Origin: Erythrobacteraceae bacterium Alg239-R51
Lineage (GTDB): Bacteria; Pseudomonadota; Alphaproteobacteria; Sphingomonadales; Sphingomonadaceae
Length of the DNA: 64,000 nt
Assembly: GCA_947331495.1 (NCBI GenBank)
Contig: CAMZOI010000001.1
Location: forward strand, 992,001 to 1,056,000
Direction: 5' to 3'
The position numbers and the translations under genes are program-made. Position 1 is the stretch's first letter; the number at the start of each line of letters is the position of its first letter. The notes below the pieces were generated by a model. It did not search any database, was not told the DNA's origin, and saw only the letters and a list, made by a program, of their open reading frames with translations. Below, one piece after another: positions 1 through 9,151 of this stretch.

Positions 1-291
1 CAGGGTGGCCAGGTCGTCCTGACCGGCGGCGGAGCGGAGCTGCACGGTATCGCTGAATTCGTGCAGGGCGCGCTCGGCCGACCGGTGCGCGTGGGCAAGC
101 CCCCGGCGTTGACCGGCATGCCCGAAGCACATGCGACGCCCGGCTTCACCACCCTGGTGGGATCCTGTCTTTATGCCGCCGAAGATCCGGTTGATATCCG
201 TTCAGTCGGACCGCGTTACCAGCCGTCACGCCGCTATTCCGGCATGGGATTGGTAAACGGTGTATTTCAGGCGGCGCGCGAATATTTCTAG
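1..291 (+). CDS. ftsA: cell division protein FtsA, C-terminal fragment
   Basis: This is the last 96 codons of FtsA, the actin-like protein that tethers FtsZ to the membrane and recruits the divisome; the 5' part lies outside the window. The reading frame is open from base 1. It begins with VVLTGGGAELHG, the second ATP-binding glycine motif of the actin/Hsp70 fold, and ends in the short VFQAAREYF tail; a full membrane-targeting amphipathic helix is not obvious by eye. ftsZ follows 132 bases downstream, the usual order in proteobacteria. A short inverted repeat (GGGTTGA at 291-297, TCAACCC at 307-313) overlaps the stop codon; no T-run follows it, so it is more likely an mRNA-end or attenuating structure than a full terminator. 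Confidence 0.93.
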   Translation, partial: QGGQVVLTGGGAELHGIAEFVQGALGRPVRVGKPPALTGMPEAHATPGFTTLVGSCLYAAEDPVDIRSVGPRYQPSRRYSGMGLVNGVFQAAREYF

Positions 292-423
292 GGTTGAAGC
301 AGCGCCTCAACCCGCCTTTAGCCCTTGTGGATAAGGAAATAATCCCTTTCACCTGCGATTCGCTTTGTGACAAAGGTATGCCATAGTGACGCCGACGACT
401 TCTATTTTCCGGGGGGACTCCCA

Positions 424-2223
424 ATGAGCATCAATATCGGACCTGCAGCAGACGACGACGACATGCGTCCAAGGATCATGGTTGTTGGCGTGGGTGGCGC
501 GGGCGGCAATGCCATCGCCAACATGATGCAGGCCCAGATCGAAGGTGTCGACTTCATTGTCGCCAATACCGACGCGCAGGCATTGGCAACCTCGGCAGCC
601 GAAAAACGTATCCAGCTCGGACCGGACATCACCGGCGGCCTCGGCGCGGGTGCGCGGCCCGAGGTGGGCAAGGCCGCAGCCGAAGAAACCGTCGACGATA
701 TCGAAGATGCGCTTGACGGCGTGAACATGGTGTTCATCGCAGCCGGCATGGGCGGCGGCACGGGCACCGGCGCCGCGCCGGTCATTGCCGAAGCGGCACG
801 CAAGAAGGGCGTCCTGACCGTCGGGGTGGTCACCAAGCCGTTCCTGTTCGAAGGCACACGCCGCATGCGGGCCGCCGAGGCGGGTATCGACGAGTTGCAG
901 AAGCACGTCGACACACTGATCGTCATTCCCAATCAGAACCTCTTCCTGGTCGCGAAAGCCGATACGACCTTCAAGGAAGCCTTCATGCTCGCCGACGAGG
1001 TGCTGCAGCAGGGCGTGCGTTCGATTACCGACCTCATGGTCATGCCGGGCCTCATAAACCTCGACTTCGCCGACGTGCGTTCGGTGATGCAGGAAATGGG
1101 CAAGGCAATGATGGGAACCGGGGAGGGCGAAGGCGAGAACCGCGCGCTCGAAGCAGCCGAACAGGCCATCGCCAACCCGTTGCTCGACGGTGTGTCGATG
1201 GCTGGCGCCAAGGGGGTCATCATCTCCATAATTGGTGGTGAGGACATGAGGCTGCTTGAAGTCGACGAGGCGGCGAATCACATTCGCGAACTCGTGGACG
1301 AGGATGCGAACATCATCTGGGGTTCCGCGTTCAATCCCGATCTCGATGGCAAGATACGCGTTTCCGTGGTCGCGACCGGTATCGAACCGGTCGGGTCAGC
1401 TACCGTCGCACCGACGCGTAGCTTCTCGATGTCGGAATCGCGCGCCCCGAAGCGGCCGATCCTCGACCTGCCGAGCAGCGATGGCAGCGACGACGAGCCG
1501 TTCGAACTGAACGAAGGACTTTCGCCCGACCCCCAACCGGCATCGTCCCTCGCCTCCGAGCCGGCTGAGGACGAAGCCTTCGATCTTACGAACGAAGCGG
1601 GTTCCGAAGAGGAGGCATCTCGCGACCGTGATGATGCAGACGTTTTGTCGCAGGGGCTGTCGCCAGCATCGGCCACCAACAATGACGAAGACGACGAGTT
1701 CGACGATGTCGACGACATCGTAGATCCGCTCGCCGGAATGCGTAACGAACAAACCGAGCGGTTCGATGCGGTCGACGACGACGACGAGAACGGCGTGCCG
1801 CCGCCCGCCGAAGACCGTGAATACGGAAATCGATCTTCCGGCGACGGATGGGCCGACGAAGGCAAACCGACGGGCGAAGATGCTCGCGATCCGCTCGATC
1901 TCAGCGCGCCCGTCGATGACAACAATTCGCAGGACACGCTTGAACTGGGCGATGGCGATGTCGCGGGCGAGAGTCCTCTCGCAACCAAGCCGGGCCGCCG
2001 CCGCCCGATCGTTCCCGGCGGAGGCTCCTCCGGAGGTTCGGGCGAAGGGCCCGACGAGAAAAGCAGCAGCACCTTGCCGGGCAGCACGTTGTTCGAACGC
2101 ATGGCCAATCTGTCGCGAGGTGCCAACCGCGCTGAAGAGAATGATGACGATGACGATGACGACCACGGCGGTGGTGGCGCACTCAACATCCCGCGTTTCC
2201 TCAACCGGCAGAACAACCAGTAG
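424..2223 (+). CDS. ftsZ: cell division protein FtsZ with a long acidic linker
   Basis: FtsZ is the tubulin-like GTPase that polymerises into the cytokinetic ring. The 599-residue product shows GVGGAGGNA at about residues 22-30, the tubulin signature [10 protein letters not shown] at 110-119, and the T7-loop region with conserved acidic residues. The globular domain ends near residue 325. It is followed by about 250 residues of low-complexity, very Asp/Glu/Ser-rich linker and the conserved C-terminal peptide [10 protein letters not shown], which binds FtsA. Alphaproteobacterial FtsZ often has a long linker; E. coli FtsZ is only 383 residues. I chose ATG 424 because GGGGGGA sits just upstream and the N-terminus MSINIGP is family-like; an in-frame upstream start at 367 would add 19 unlikely residues. 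Confidence 0.97.
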   Translation: MSINIGPAADDDDMRPRIMVVGVGGAGGNAIANMMQAQIEGVDFIVANTDAQALATSAAEKRIQLGPDITGGLGAGARPEVGKAAAEETVDDIEDALDGVNMVFIAAGMGGGTGTGAAPVIAEAARKKGVLTVGVVTKPFLFEGTRRMRAAEAGIDELQKHVDTLIVIPNQNLFLVAKADTTFKEAFMLADEVLQQGVRSITDLMVMPGLINLDFADVRSVMQEMGKAMMGTGEGEGENRALEAAEQAIANPLLDGVSMAGAKGVIISIIGGEDMRLLEVDEAANHIRELVDEDANIIWGSAFNPDLDGKIRVSVVATGIEPVGSATVAPTRSFSMSESRAPKRPILDLPSSDGSDDEPFELNEGLSPDPQPASSLASEPAEDEAFDLTNEAGSEEEASRDRDDADVLSQGLSPASATNNDEDDEFDDVDDIVDPLAGMRNEQTERFDAVDDDDENGVPPPAEDREYGNRSSGDGWADEGKPTGEDARDPLDLSAPVDDNNSQDTLELGDGDVAGESPLATKPGRRRPIVPGGGSSGGSGEGPDEKSSSTLPGSTLFERMANLSRGANRAEENDDDDDDDHGGGGALNIPRFLNRQNNQ

Positions 2224-2280
2224 CTGCGGCAGGTTACCTGTTTCAGCGCCTGTTCAACCGTGGTCGGGCATCAGTACTCC

Positions 2281-3843
2281 ATGACAGGACTCAAGCGAAT
2301 AGCTGTCGGGGCTCTTTTGCTTGCGATGGCATCGCCCCTGCCGTCGCTTGCGCAGGAGATTGTTCAGCCGCTTCCGCCACCGGGGGCTGAAAAGCTATCC
2401 GACGCGCTCGACCGGCTGGCGCGCAACTCTCAGGATGTCTCGGCTGTAATCGACGCTGGCGACGCGGCGCTCGAAGTCGGAGACGTGGATGCGGCGATCG
2501 GTTTTTTCGGGAGAGCGAACCAGCTTTCGCCGGGCAATAGCCGGGTGAAGCTGGGCCTGGCCCGAGCCTATGTCCGCTCCCGCCGTCCGATCGAGGCTTT
2601 GCGATTGTTTGCCGAGGCCGAGCGTGCGGGAATAGTGAATTCGGTCATGGCGGAAGAACGTGGGCTTGCCTTCGACCTCGTCGGCGATTCCACCAGTGCG
2701 CAACAGCTTTACAGACTTGCGCTGGCCAATGGTTCGGGCGATGAAATTGTTCGCCGTCTGGCATTGAGTCTTGCGATCTCGGGCGACCGCGAGGAGTTCG
2801 AAGCAACGCTGCTCCCATTGCTCGAACAGAACGATGTTTCCGCATTCAGGGCGCGGGCGTTCGGGCTCGCCATTCTGGGCGATACTTCGGCAGCGATCGA
2901 AATTGCCCAGACCATGCTCAATCCACAGGTTGCGCGCCAGATGCGCGCCTATCTGGAATTTATGCCTCGGTTGACCCAGGCCCAGCAGGCGGCGGCTGCC
3001 AATCTCGGCATTTTTCCTCGCACGGGCGACATCGGTACCGACGACGTTCGCATGGCAGGTGCTAGAACAACCCCACAGGAACCGCCTGGTGCGCAGCTTG
3101 AACCTGCAGGCCCCACCCTGGGCTCCCAGGCTTCGGGCGCGCAGATCGATCGTCCGCCGCCGAGACGAACGGTTCGTAGTCCGAGACCTACAGGAGACCG
3201 TCTGTCCGATGTTCTTCAGCGAGCCCAGCAACGCAGCGCAGACCGAACTGCGGAACCGGTACAAGTTCCGCAGTCGGAGCCGGTACAGGCGCGACAGAAC
3301 GAGCGTTCCAGTCAGCCACCAGTTTTGCAATCGACCGAAACAAGGCCGCCGCAGAGCACCTTGGAACTGCCAGTGCAGACTTCGGATTCTCAACCGGAAA
3401 TCCTTCTGCCGGACCCGGCTCCGGTCGAACCTGCCCGGCAACCCGTCGACGTTGCCGCTGCGTTCGGGGATTTCACGCTATCGCCTTCCGCGACATCGCG
3501 TGCCGCGTCGGGAGGTGTCGATATCACGCGGATCGAAATTCCGCGCGAGCGCGCCGAACCGGAGCCACCTGCCCATCCGGCCCGGCACTGGGTTCAAGTG
3601 GCCACGGGAAAGAATCGCGACGCGCTGGCGTTCGACTGGCGCCGGATTGCGCGCCAAGCGGATGGGCGTTTGACGGAAAAAGGCCCGTTCGTTACCCCGT
3701 GGGGTGAAGCGAATCGGTTGCTTGCCGGGCCCTATGAGAGCGCTACGGTCGCGCGCGAAATGGTTAACGAGCTAAAGGCTCTGGGGGTGGACAGCTTTCC
3801 GTTTTCCAGTTCCACCGGTGAGGAAATCGAACCGCTTGATTGA
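2281..3843 (+). CDS. exported TPR-SPOR domain protein
   Basis: A 520-residue envelope protein. A signal peptide of about 24 residues ends in SLAQ, and several TPR-like helical repeats follow (about residues 45-240, starting ALEVGDVDAAIGFFGRANQLSPG). A long Pro/Gln/Arg-rich, probably disordered, segment covers about 245-420. The C-terminal SPOR domain (about 435-510) starts HWVQVATGKNRDAL. SPOR domains bind denuded glycan strands at the septum, so with ftsA-ftsZ immediately upstream a role in septal peptidoglycan is a fair inference. ATG 2281 is preferred because the signal peptide begins there; an in-frame GTG at 2260 is the alternative. The specific family member is not named. Confidence 0.85.
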   Translation: MTGLKRIAVGALLLAMASPLPSLAQEIVQPLPPPGAEKLSDALDRLARNSQDVSAVIDAGDAALEVGDVDAAIGFFGRANQLSPGNSRVKLGLARAYVRSRRPIEALRLFAEAERAGIVNSVMAEERGLAFDLVGDSTSAQQLYRLALANGSGDEIVRRLALSLAISGDREEFEATLLPLLEQNDVSAFRARAFGLAILGDTSAAIEIAQTMLNPQVARQMRAYLEFMPRLTQAQQAAAANLGIFPRTGDIGTDDVRMAGARTTPQEPPGAQLEPAGPTLGSQASGAQIDRPPPRRTVRSPRPTGDRLSDVLQRAQQRSADRTAEPVQVPQSEPVQARQNERSSQPPVLQSTETRPPQSTLELPVQTSDSQPEILLPDPAPVEPARQPVDVAAAFGDFTLSPSATSRAASGGVDITRIEIPRERAEPEPPAHPARHWVQVATGKNRDALAFDWRRIARQADGRLTEKGPFVTPWGEANRLLAGPYESATVAREMVNELKALGVDSFPFSSSTGEEIEPLD

Positions 3844-3972
3844 GGTGGGCTGCGTTGTGCACAAGCTTTGCACAGCGCAAAACGGTTCTCCCCAGCCATC
3901 CGCGCCTGGTTGATTGCCAAGCTTCGGTCATTGCCTGCATCCACGCGCCATGACGCGGACAGGACCGGTACA

Positions 3973-4476
3973 GTGAGACCAGCAAATGACAGTTACGAGG
4001 TGGATCGAAGCGCTGCGCCGCTCGATATGCTTGTCGCGCTGTTCGAGGCCCGTGGCTGGCCATGCGAGACCTCCGCAGGCGAAATCAGCGGAGCGATTCA
4101 GGGCAGCTGGACCAATTACCAGGTCAGGGCCGTGTGGCGCAGCGAAGACCGCGTTCTGCAGATCATGTGCCTGCCCGACATTCGTATTCCGGCGGGCAAG
4201 CGAGAGGTTGCCAACGAACTGATCGCCCTGGCCAACGAACGAATCTGGCTCGGTCATTTCGATGTCTGGACCAATGGCGGTCTTGCCCTTTATCGCAACG
4301 GGACCATGCTCGGGTCCGAGGGACTGCTCACTCTCGACCAGGCCCAGGCCTTGGTCGAGATCGCAGTCGATGAGTGCGATCGTTTTTATCCCGCGTTCCA
4401 GTTCGTTTTGTGGGGCGACAAGTCACCGAGAGAGGCGCTTGAGGCGGCAATGGTCGACGCGGTCGGCGAAGCCTGA
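3973..4476 (+). CDS. YbjN domain protein
   Basis: A cytoplasmic protein of 167 residues with the YbjN fold, which resembles type III secretion chaperones. Conserved-looking segments are APLDMLVALFEARGW near the start, QGSWTNYQVRAVW, LPDIRIPAGKR and CDRFYPAFQFVLWG near the end. The biochemical role of this family in alphaproteobacteria is not known; E. coli YbjN has been linked to motility and stress phenotypes. I chose GTG 3973 because homologous proteins begin shortly before the APLDML segment; an upstream ATG at 3868 would add 35 low-quality residues. It stands between the SPOR protein and the BI-1 membrane protein on the same strand with about 130-base gaps, so an independent promoter is likely. 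Confidence 0.8.
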   Translation: MRPANDSYEVDRSAAPLDMLVALFEARGWPCETSAGEISGAIQGSWTNYQVRAVWRSEDRVLQIMCLPDIRIPAGKREVANELIALANERIWLGHFDVWTNGGLALYRNGTMLGSEGLLTLDQAQALVEIAVDECDRFYPAFQFVLWGDKSPREALEAAMVDAVGEA

Positions 4477-4608
4477 CCACGTTGCTGTGCGCGCTTGTTT
4501 TTCATTAACCTTTTCCGGTCCGGTTTCGCTTGAAAATCGCAGCGCGATTGACGATATTGCGGGAAGAAGCGTGGAGCATCTCGTTCCGCGCAAGGGAGTT
4601 TAGAAACA

Positions 4609-5349
4609 ATGGCCAATTGGAACGACACCGACCAGCGCCGGAGCTTCGGCTCGGTGCCGCGCGCGGGCGACGCCGTTACCCGTGGCGAGACTTTCGACGC
4701 AGGCTTACGCAAGCACATGCTGTCGATCTACAACTACATGACTTCGGGCGTGCTGTTGACCGGCGTCGTCGCGTTGCTGACCGCGCGTAGCGGGCTTGCA
4801 CTTTCCTTTGCCAGCGGCCCGCTGATGTGGATCGTGGCGCTCGCGCCGCTGGGCTTCATCCTTGCGATGAGCTTCGGCCTCAACCGCATGAGCAAGGGTA
4901 CGCTGCAAGTGCTCTTCTGGTCCTTCGCGACCGTCATGGGCCTTTCGATGTCGACGATTTTCCTGCGTTTTACAGGTGAATCGATCGCAGCGACCTTCTT
5001 CGCCACCGCCGGTGCCTTCGCCGGGTTGAGCCTGTACGGGTACACGACGAAGAAGAACCTGCAGGGCTTCGGCACCTTTCTGGTGATGGGCGTCATCGGA
5101 TTGCTTATCGCGATGGTTCTCAACATCTTCCTTCAGTCGGGCACTCTGGCTCTTGCGATCAGCTTCATCGGCGTACTGATTTTCGCCGGTCTGACCGCTT
5201 ACGACACGCAGCGCTTGAAGCGGGAATACCAGCATCTTCGTGGAACAGAGTTCGCCGGCAAGGCGATCATCATGGGTGCGGTGAGCCTGTATCTCGACTT
5301 CATCAACATGTTCATGTTCCTGCTGCAGTTCATGGGGTCGCGCGAATAA
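4609..5349 (+). CDS. Bax inhibitor-1 / YccA-YbhL family membrane protein
   Basis: An integral membrane protein of 246 residues with about seven hydrophobic segments after a 35-residue cytoplasmic N-terminus. The BI-1 signature is visible: FAGLTAYDTQ near residue 198, and a late aspartate in LYLDFINMF near residue 230. These paired aspartates form the pH-sensing gate in the structurally studied bacterial homologue, and the family is associated with calcium leak across membranes. ATG 4609 is preceded by AAGGGAG. It is followed by a hairpin with a T-rich tail. The 132-base leader upstream is discussed under rejected items because a conserved leader RNA exists before ybhL genes in Rhizobiales. 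Confidence 0.92.
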   Translation: MANWNDTDQRRSFGSVPRAGDAVTRGETFDAGLRKHMLSIYNYMTSGVLLTGVVALLTARSGLALSFASGPLMWIVALAPLGFILAMSFGLNRMSKGTLQVLFWSFATVMGLSMSTIFLRFTGESIAATFFATAGAFAGLSLYGYTTKKNLQGFGTFLVMGVIGLLIAMVLNIFLQSGTLALAISFIGVLIFAGLTAYDTQRLKREYQHLRGTEFAGKAIIMGAVSLYLDFINMFMFLLQFMGSRE

Positions 5350-5388
5350 GCACGACACCGTTCGTCGCAAACGGGATTCGTTTGAACG

Positions 5389-5425
5389 TGCCCGGGGTGC
5401 CAAGCGCATTCCGGGCATTTTCTTT
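5389..5425 (+). terminator. probable intrinsic terminator after the BI-1 gene
   Basis: TGCCCGG (5389-5395) pairs with CCGGGCA (5411-5417) around a 15-base loop and is followed by TTTTCTTT on the plus strand. It sits 40 bases past the stop codon of the BI-1 family gene, the right place and orientation for rho-independent termination. Confidence 0.6.
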
Positions 5426-5524
5426 GTCACGACAACGGGCTAGGGCGGACCGTCTTCATCGCTCGTCAATGCGACGGGCGTCATGATGAACGCCAGATTT
5501 CTGTCTCAGGAGGGTCAACGCGCT

Positions 5525-6445
5525 ATGGGCCGCGTTTCAGCACACACAATCCGTCTCGCGGCCATCGCCGCCGGGCTTGCCGCCATTGCTGCATGCTCGC
5601 CACCTCCACCGCCCCCTCCTCCTCCGCCGCCGCCGCCTCCGCCGGTTGAAGTCGTTCCGTATCGTCCGCTTCCGCCCAGCGGCGCGGCCTATGTCATGGA
5701 TGTTCCCCCGGTTGGTCCGGACGGCGTCCGGCAGACCGTCAATACCGGTCTCACCGATGATCAGCGGGTCTGGTATTTCCGCTCCGCCTGGAATGTCGCG
5801 GCGCTCAATTGCATCGATCCGCAATACCAGCCGATCCTCGATGGCTACAGCGCCTATATCAAGGATCATGCCCGCGCATTGAAGCAGGTCAATGACCGGC
5901 TCGAACAGACTTTCCGAGACCAGACCGGCAATCGCCGCGAGGCTATCATCGCCCGCGAAGAGAAAATGACGAGGGTGTACAACTTCTTCGCTCTGCCGCC
6001 GGCACGCGACGAGTTCTGCGCGGCGGCGCTGGATGTATCGAACCGCGCGCTGGCAGCCCCGGAACTCGATCCGGCGATGTTCGCGATGGCCAATTTCGAT
6101 TTCCTGCGTCAGCCGTTCGATAACTTCTTCCAGGCTTACGAGCAGTACCAGGTCGATTCAGCGGCATGGGATGCCCGTTACGGGGAGCGATATGGAAGTT
6201 CTCAGCCCGGCTATCTCGCAGCACAGCAGGCAAGAGCGGAATCCGCTCTGCTGCCTCGCGCGGGCGAGAGCGACCCGATCCTGACGATCGACGATTCCGT
6301 CATGGCGGCACGCGAAAGCAAGGTTACCGATCCCGAGACCGGAGCCCAGATCCCTGTTCTTCCTGTCGAGCCGAATACCAAGTCGCGGCCTATTGTTCAG
6401 CCGATACCGACCGACGGCGGGGAAGACGACACGCCCCAGCCATAG
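5525..6445 (+). CDS. proline-rich lipoprotein of unknown function
   Basis: A 306-residue predicted lipoprotein. The signal peptide ends in the lipobox AAIAAC (Cys24), so it is expected to be lipidated. A serine and then fifteen consecutive prolines follow the cysteine, giving a stiff spacer before a globular domain (about residues 55-260, helical, with [19 protein letters not shown] composition). The tail is again Pro-rich. I do not recognise the globular domain. ATG 5525 is chosen over ATG 5483 because AGGAGGG lies at 5508-5514 and the lipoprotein signal then starts at residue 1. The proline run should stall ribosomes without EF-P. It stands alone between the BI-1 gene and a tRNA. Confidence 0.78.
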   Translation: MGRVSAHTIRLAAIAAGLAAIAACSPPPPPPPPPPPPPPPVEVVPYRPLPPSGAAYVMDVPPVGPDGVRQTVNTGLTDDQRVWYFRSAWNVAALNCIDPQYQPILDGYSAYIKDHARALKQVNDRLEQTFRDQTGNRREAIIAREEKMTRVYNFFALPPARDEFCAAALDVSNRALAAPELDPAMFAMANFDFLRQPFDNFFQAYEQYQVDSAAWDARYGERYGSSQPGYLAAQQARAESALLPRAGESDPILTIDDSVMAARESKVTDPETGAQIPVLPVEPNTKSRPIVQPIPTDGGEDDTPQP

Positions 6446-6542
6446 GCGAAGCGCCATCGACGAATAGGCCTTGGCAAAACGGCATTTCGTTCGCTAAGGC
6501 GCGCCCCTTGTCACCTGTGAATGGTGGCAGCAGACCTGGAAC

Positions 6543-6618
<76 letters not shown>

Positions 6619-6628
6619 GGATTGTTCG

Positions 6629-7570
6629 ATGGATCTTCACGCAATCGTTTCAGAGACCTGGGCCTCGCTTGCCGATGAGCGCGGCAGCGGCAATCCCGCA
6701 CGCTATATCCCGGCGCTCGCGCTGGTCGATCCTGCCAAGTTCGGTATCGCCCTGGCGACGCCCGATGGGGAGGTTTACTGCGCGGGTGATGCCGACGAGG
6801 CATTTTCGATCCAGTCGATATCGAAGGTGTTCGCGCTCTCTCTGGCGCTGGAACGCGAAGGCGCTGCACTGTGGGATGCGGTCGGCCGCGAGCCATCGGG
6901 CGACCCCTTCAATTCGATAGTCCAGCTCGAGCGCGAGAAAGGTATTCCGCGCAATCCGTTCATCAATTCCGGCGCGATCGTGACGACGGACCGGTTCATC
7001 GGCGAGCGCAGTCCAGACCAATCGGTCGAGGATTTGCTCGTTCGCCTGCGCCGGATGGGCCGTGACGAGAAGATCGGCTTCAATGAAGAAGTGGCACGGT
7101 CGGAAAGCGAGACTGGATCGCGCAACCGTTCGCTAGCCTATTTCCTTGCCGATTTCGGCCGCCTGATCAATCCGGTCGAGGACGTGCTGTCCGTGTATTT
7201 TCGCCAGTGCGCTCTCACGATGAGCTGTCGCCAGCTGGCCAAGAGCGCGCTGTTTCTCGCGTTCGATGGAACCGACCCAGTGACCGGCCAGCAAATGTGC
7301 TCGGCCAGTCGCGCACGAAGGATCAACGCTCTCATGCTGCTATGCGGGCATTACGACAATTCCGGCCAGTTCGCCTTCGAGGTTGGTTTTCCCGGCAAGT
7401 CGGGCGTCGGGGGTGGCATTCTTGCCAGCGTGCCGGGGCGGGCTGCTATCGCGGTATGGTCGCCCGGACTGAACCGGGCCGGAACCAGCCTGCTGGGTGC
7501 GAAAGCATTGTCGGAGATCGCCCTTCGCACGGGCTGGTCGGTATTCAGCGGCGGACGGGCATCAAGCTAG
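6629..7570 (+). CDS. glsA: glutaminase A
   Basis: Hydrolyses L-glutamine to glutamate and ammonia in the cytoplasm. The 313-residue product has the serine beta-lactamase-like fold of this family: the catalytic S-x-x-K motif is SISK at residues 63-66, NPFINSGAI follows, and the C-terminal part has GKSGVGGGI. The length matches bacterial GlsA (about 305-310). The start ATG lies 10 bases after the tRNA-Ala CCA end, and the only plausible ribosome site, AGGA at 6618-6621, begins with the last base of that tRNA. This suggests co-transcription with the tRNA and possible conflict between tRNA 3' processing and translation. Confidence 0.95.
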   Translation: MDLHAIVSETWASLADERGSGNPARYIPALALVDPAKFGIALATPDGEVYCAGDADEAFSIQSISKVFALSLALEREGAALWDAVGREPSGDPFNSIVQLEREKGIPRNPFINSGAIVTTDRFIGERSPDQSVEDLLVRLRRMGRDEKIGFNEEVARSESETGSRNRSLAYFLADFGRLINPVEDVLSVYFRQCALTMSCRQLAKSALFLAFDGTDPVTGQQMCSASRARRINALMLLCGHYDNSGQFAFEVGFPGKSGVGGGILASVPGRAAIAVWSPGLNRAGTSLLGAKALSEIALRTGWSVFSGGRASS

Positions 7571-7609
7571 ACCAGCCTGCCGGATGCGGCCGCCCGCCGC
7601 CATCCTCAA

Positions 7610-8146
7610 CTACCTTATTTGCTGGTCCAGGCTCTTCGTCTGCTCCAGATGGCCTTCGATAATTGGCGATACTTCTGCAGCAAAACCACGCAATTCAGGA
7701 CAATCACCTTCGTCGCGGAAATGATGCATCAGCTTCACCGCCTCTTCGTGTGCGGCAACCTGCTGATCGACATACATCGTATCAAACTTGTCATCGGGCG
7801 CTTCGCGCAGGTGTTCGATCATCTTCTGGCGGCGGGTGTCCAGATCGTGAGGAAGCTCCGTCACTTCGGTCTTCGATGAGCGATGGACAGCCAGTTTCAG
7901 CTTTTCGGTAATATCGGTGTGATCGCCGACCATCCGCTCCCCCGCTTGGCGTATCTCGTCGATGCGTCCGCGCTGCTGCGCAATCCGCCCCGCCTCGATT
8001 TCGTATCGATCGCTGATTGCGGCGCTTTCGGCGAAGCTGTTGGCGGAACTGGTCATCGATGCGCCGGCCTTTCCGAGCGCTCCTCCGACTGCATCCATTG
8101 CCTTGTTCGCTGCGTGGCCTACATTTCCGGTCTTTTCATCCTGCAT
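7610..8146 (-). CDS. DUF4142-like ferritin-fold protein
   Basis: A 178-residue, mostly helical protein with no cleavable signal that I can see. The middle and end resemble the DUF4142 four-helix bundle (IRQAGERMVGDHTDITEKLKL, then paired helices with DKFDTMYVDQQVAAHEEAVKLMHHF). Members are mostly periplasmic or of unknown location and are sometimes tied to stress; the function is unknown. The N-terminal 40 residues are Ala/Gly/Ser-rich (GGALGKAGASMTSSANSFAES), resembling a stress-response, partly disordered segment. A strong AAAGGAGAA precedes the ATG at 8146. It is followed by the convergent glsA stop about 40 bases away, and a 129-base gap separates it from the nuclease-like gene. Confidence 0.75.
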   Translation of the reverse strand: MQDEKTGNVGHAANKAMDAVGGALGKAGASMTSSANSFAESAAISDRYEIEAGRIAQQRGRIDEIRQAGERMVGDHTDITEKLKLAVHRSSKTEVTELPHDLDTRRQKMIEHLREAPDDKFDTMYVDQQVAAHEEAVKLMHHFRDEGDCPELRGFAAEVSPIIEGHLEQTKSLDQQIR

Positions 8147-8275
8147 GGTAATTCTCCTTTCTACTAAGAGAACGGACGCGCAGCGGCAGGTTGCATCTTC
8201 GCAGCGCCAGAAACCGCAGATCGTGCACGGCCCGGCTCAAAATCGATGTAAAACAAACATTTGTGAGCGCGGCGG

Positions 8276-9151
8276 TCAGAGCGCCCCAAAGGTCCAGCCT
8301 TCGGTTTTTGCAATCTCGGATGTAAGGTTGCGCGGGTTCCAGCGGCGGGGATCGTCTGCCACCTCGCGCAACCATGCTGCGGCGAGCAAAGCGTCCGAAG
8401 CATGATCGTCTATCGCACCGTCTCGCTTGACCGGGGGTGACCCCAGGCGAGCCAGAGCCAGGTTCAGTTCTTCATAGCTGCGGATCTTGGCCCGCGCGAC
8501 GCTGCGACCAGCCTCGCTTGCGGCCAAGCTGGTGTAGATTTCGACGATGACCGATCCTCGCCCGGGAACGGGATCAATCGGCCAGACTGGCAACTTTCCA
8601 CGCAAGCGATGCAACATGCGCATGCCGGTCAGGCTGGATTTGCCGACCTGGGCCGCGCCAACGAGATTGAAATTGGAGTAAGGCTTGCAACCCATCCCTG
8701 CCTGAGCGTGCTCGGTGACGCGGAACCGCCCGCGGCCATGCGCGGCATCGTCGCAGCGGAAATGTTGACCCGTTTCGGTCCCGTCGCGAAAGTATGACCG
8801 GTAAGTTGGATGGGCAACGAACCCGTTGGCGCCCAGGTTCGGCTCGTCGGCACAAATGTCTTCCACGAGCGCCCACAGGGCCTGTGCATTGGACAACAGC
8901 ACGTCGTTGCGCGGGAAATAGGCTCCGCAATCAACATACGGCAGCGCGATGCCGAGATCGAGGCCAACCAGAGTGTTGTCCGGCAAGTCCTCGCCCAGCA
9001 GCGTCAGCACGTCCATGCGGCTCCATCCACGGCCTGGATCGACGAGCACGGGTGGTCCGCCCTTGGCATTCGCCAGCGCCATTGCGATACCCTTCTGTCG
9101 CGCACCTTTCGCGCCCGACCAGTCGATGGCGAGAAACTGCGCGAATCTCAC
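8276..9151 (-). CDS. predicted RNase H-fold nuclease (DUF429-like)
   Basis: A 291-residue protein resembling the DUF429 predicted-nuclease family. The first strand is FLAIDWSG (Asp10), a second acidic strand is LVGLDLGIALPYVD, and the C-terminal helix carries IDDHASDALLAAAW. That Asp / Asp / Asp-rich-helix layout is what RNase H-like nucleases use to hold two metal ions. No activity is established for this group, and I infer nuclease function from the fold only. The GTG start (9149-9151) overlaps the TGA stop of rarA (GTGA), so the two genes are almost certainly one transcript and translationally coupled, which points towards replication or repair. Confidence 0.72.
   Translation of the reverse strand: MRFAQFLAIDWSGAKGARQKGIAMALANAKGGPPVLVDPGRGWSRMDVLTLLGEDLPDNTLVGLDLGIALPYVDCGAYFPRNDVLLSNAQALWALVEDICADEPNLGANGFVAHPTYRSYFRDGTETGQHFRCDDAAHGRGRFRVTEHAQAGMGCKPYSNFNLVGAAQVGKSSLTGMRMLHRLRGKLPVWPIDPVPGRGSVIVEIYTSLAASEAGRSVARAKIRSYEELNLALARLGSPPVKRDGAIDDHASDALLAAAWLREVADDPRRWNPRNLTSEIAKTEGWTFGAL

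Noticed and set aside
291..313. Hairpin between ftsA and ftsZ as a terminator
   Set aside because: It has no T-run, and ftsZ is expected to be expressed from this region; I leave it as an unassigned stem.
349..1281. 310-codon frame antisense to ftsZ
   Set aside because: Shadow frame; no ribosome site or domain.
4477..4608. Possible ybhL leader RNA before the BI-1 gene
   Set aside because: A conserved ybhL leader is known in Rhizobiales, but I could not see the motif by eye and will not claim it; a covariance search would decide.
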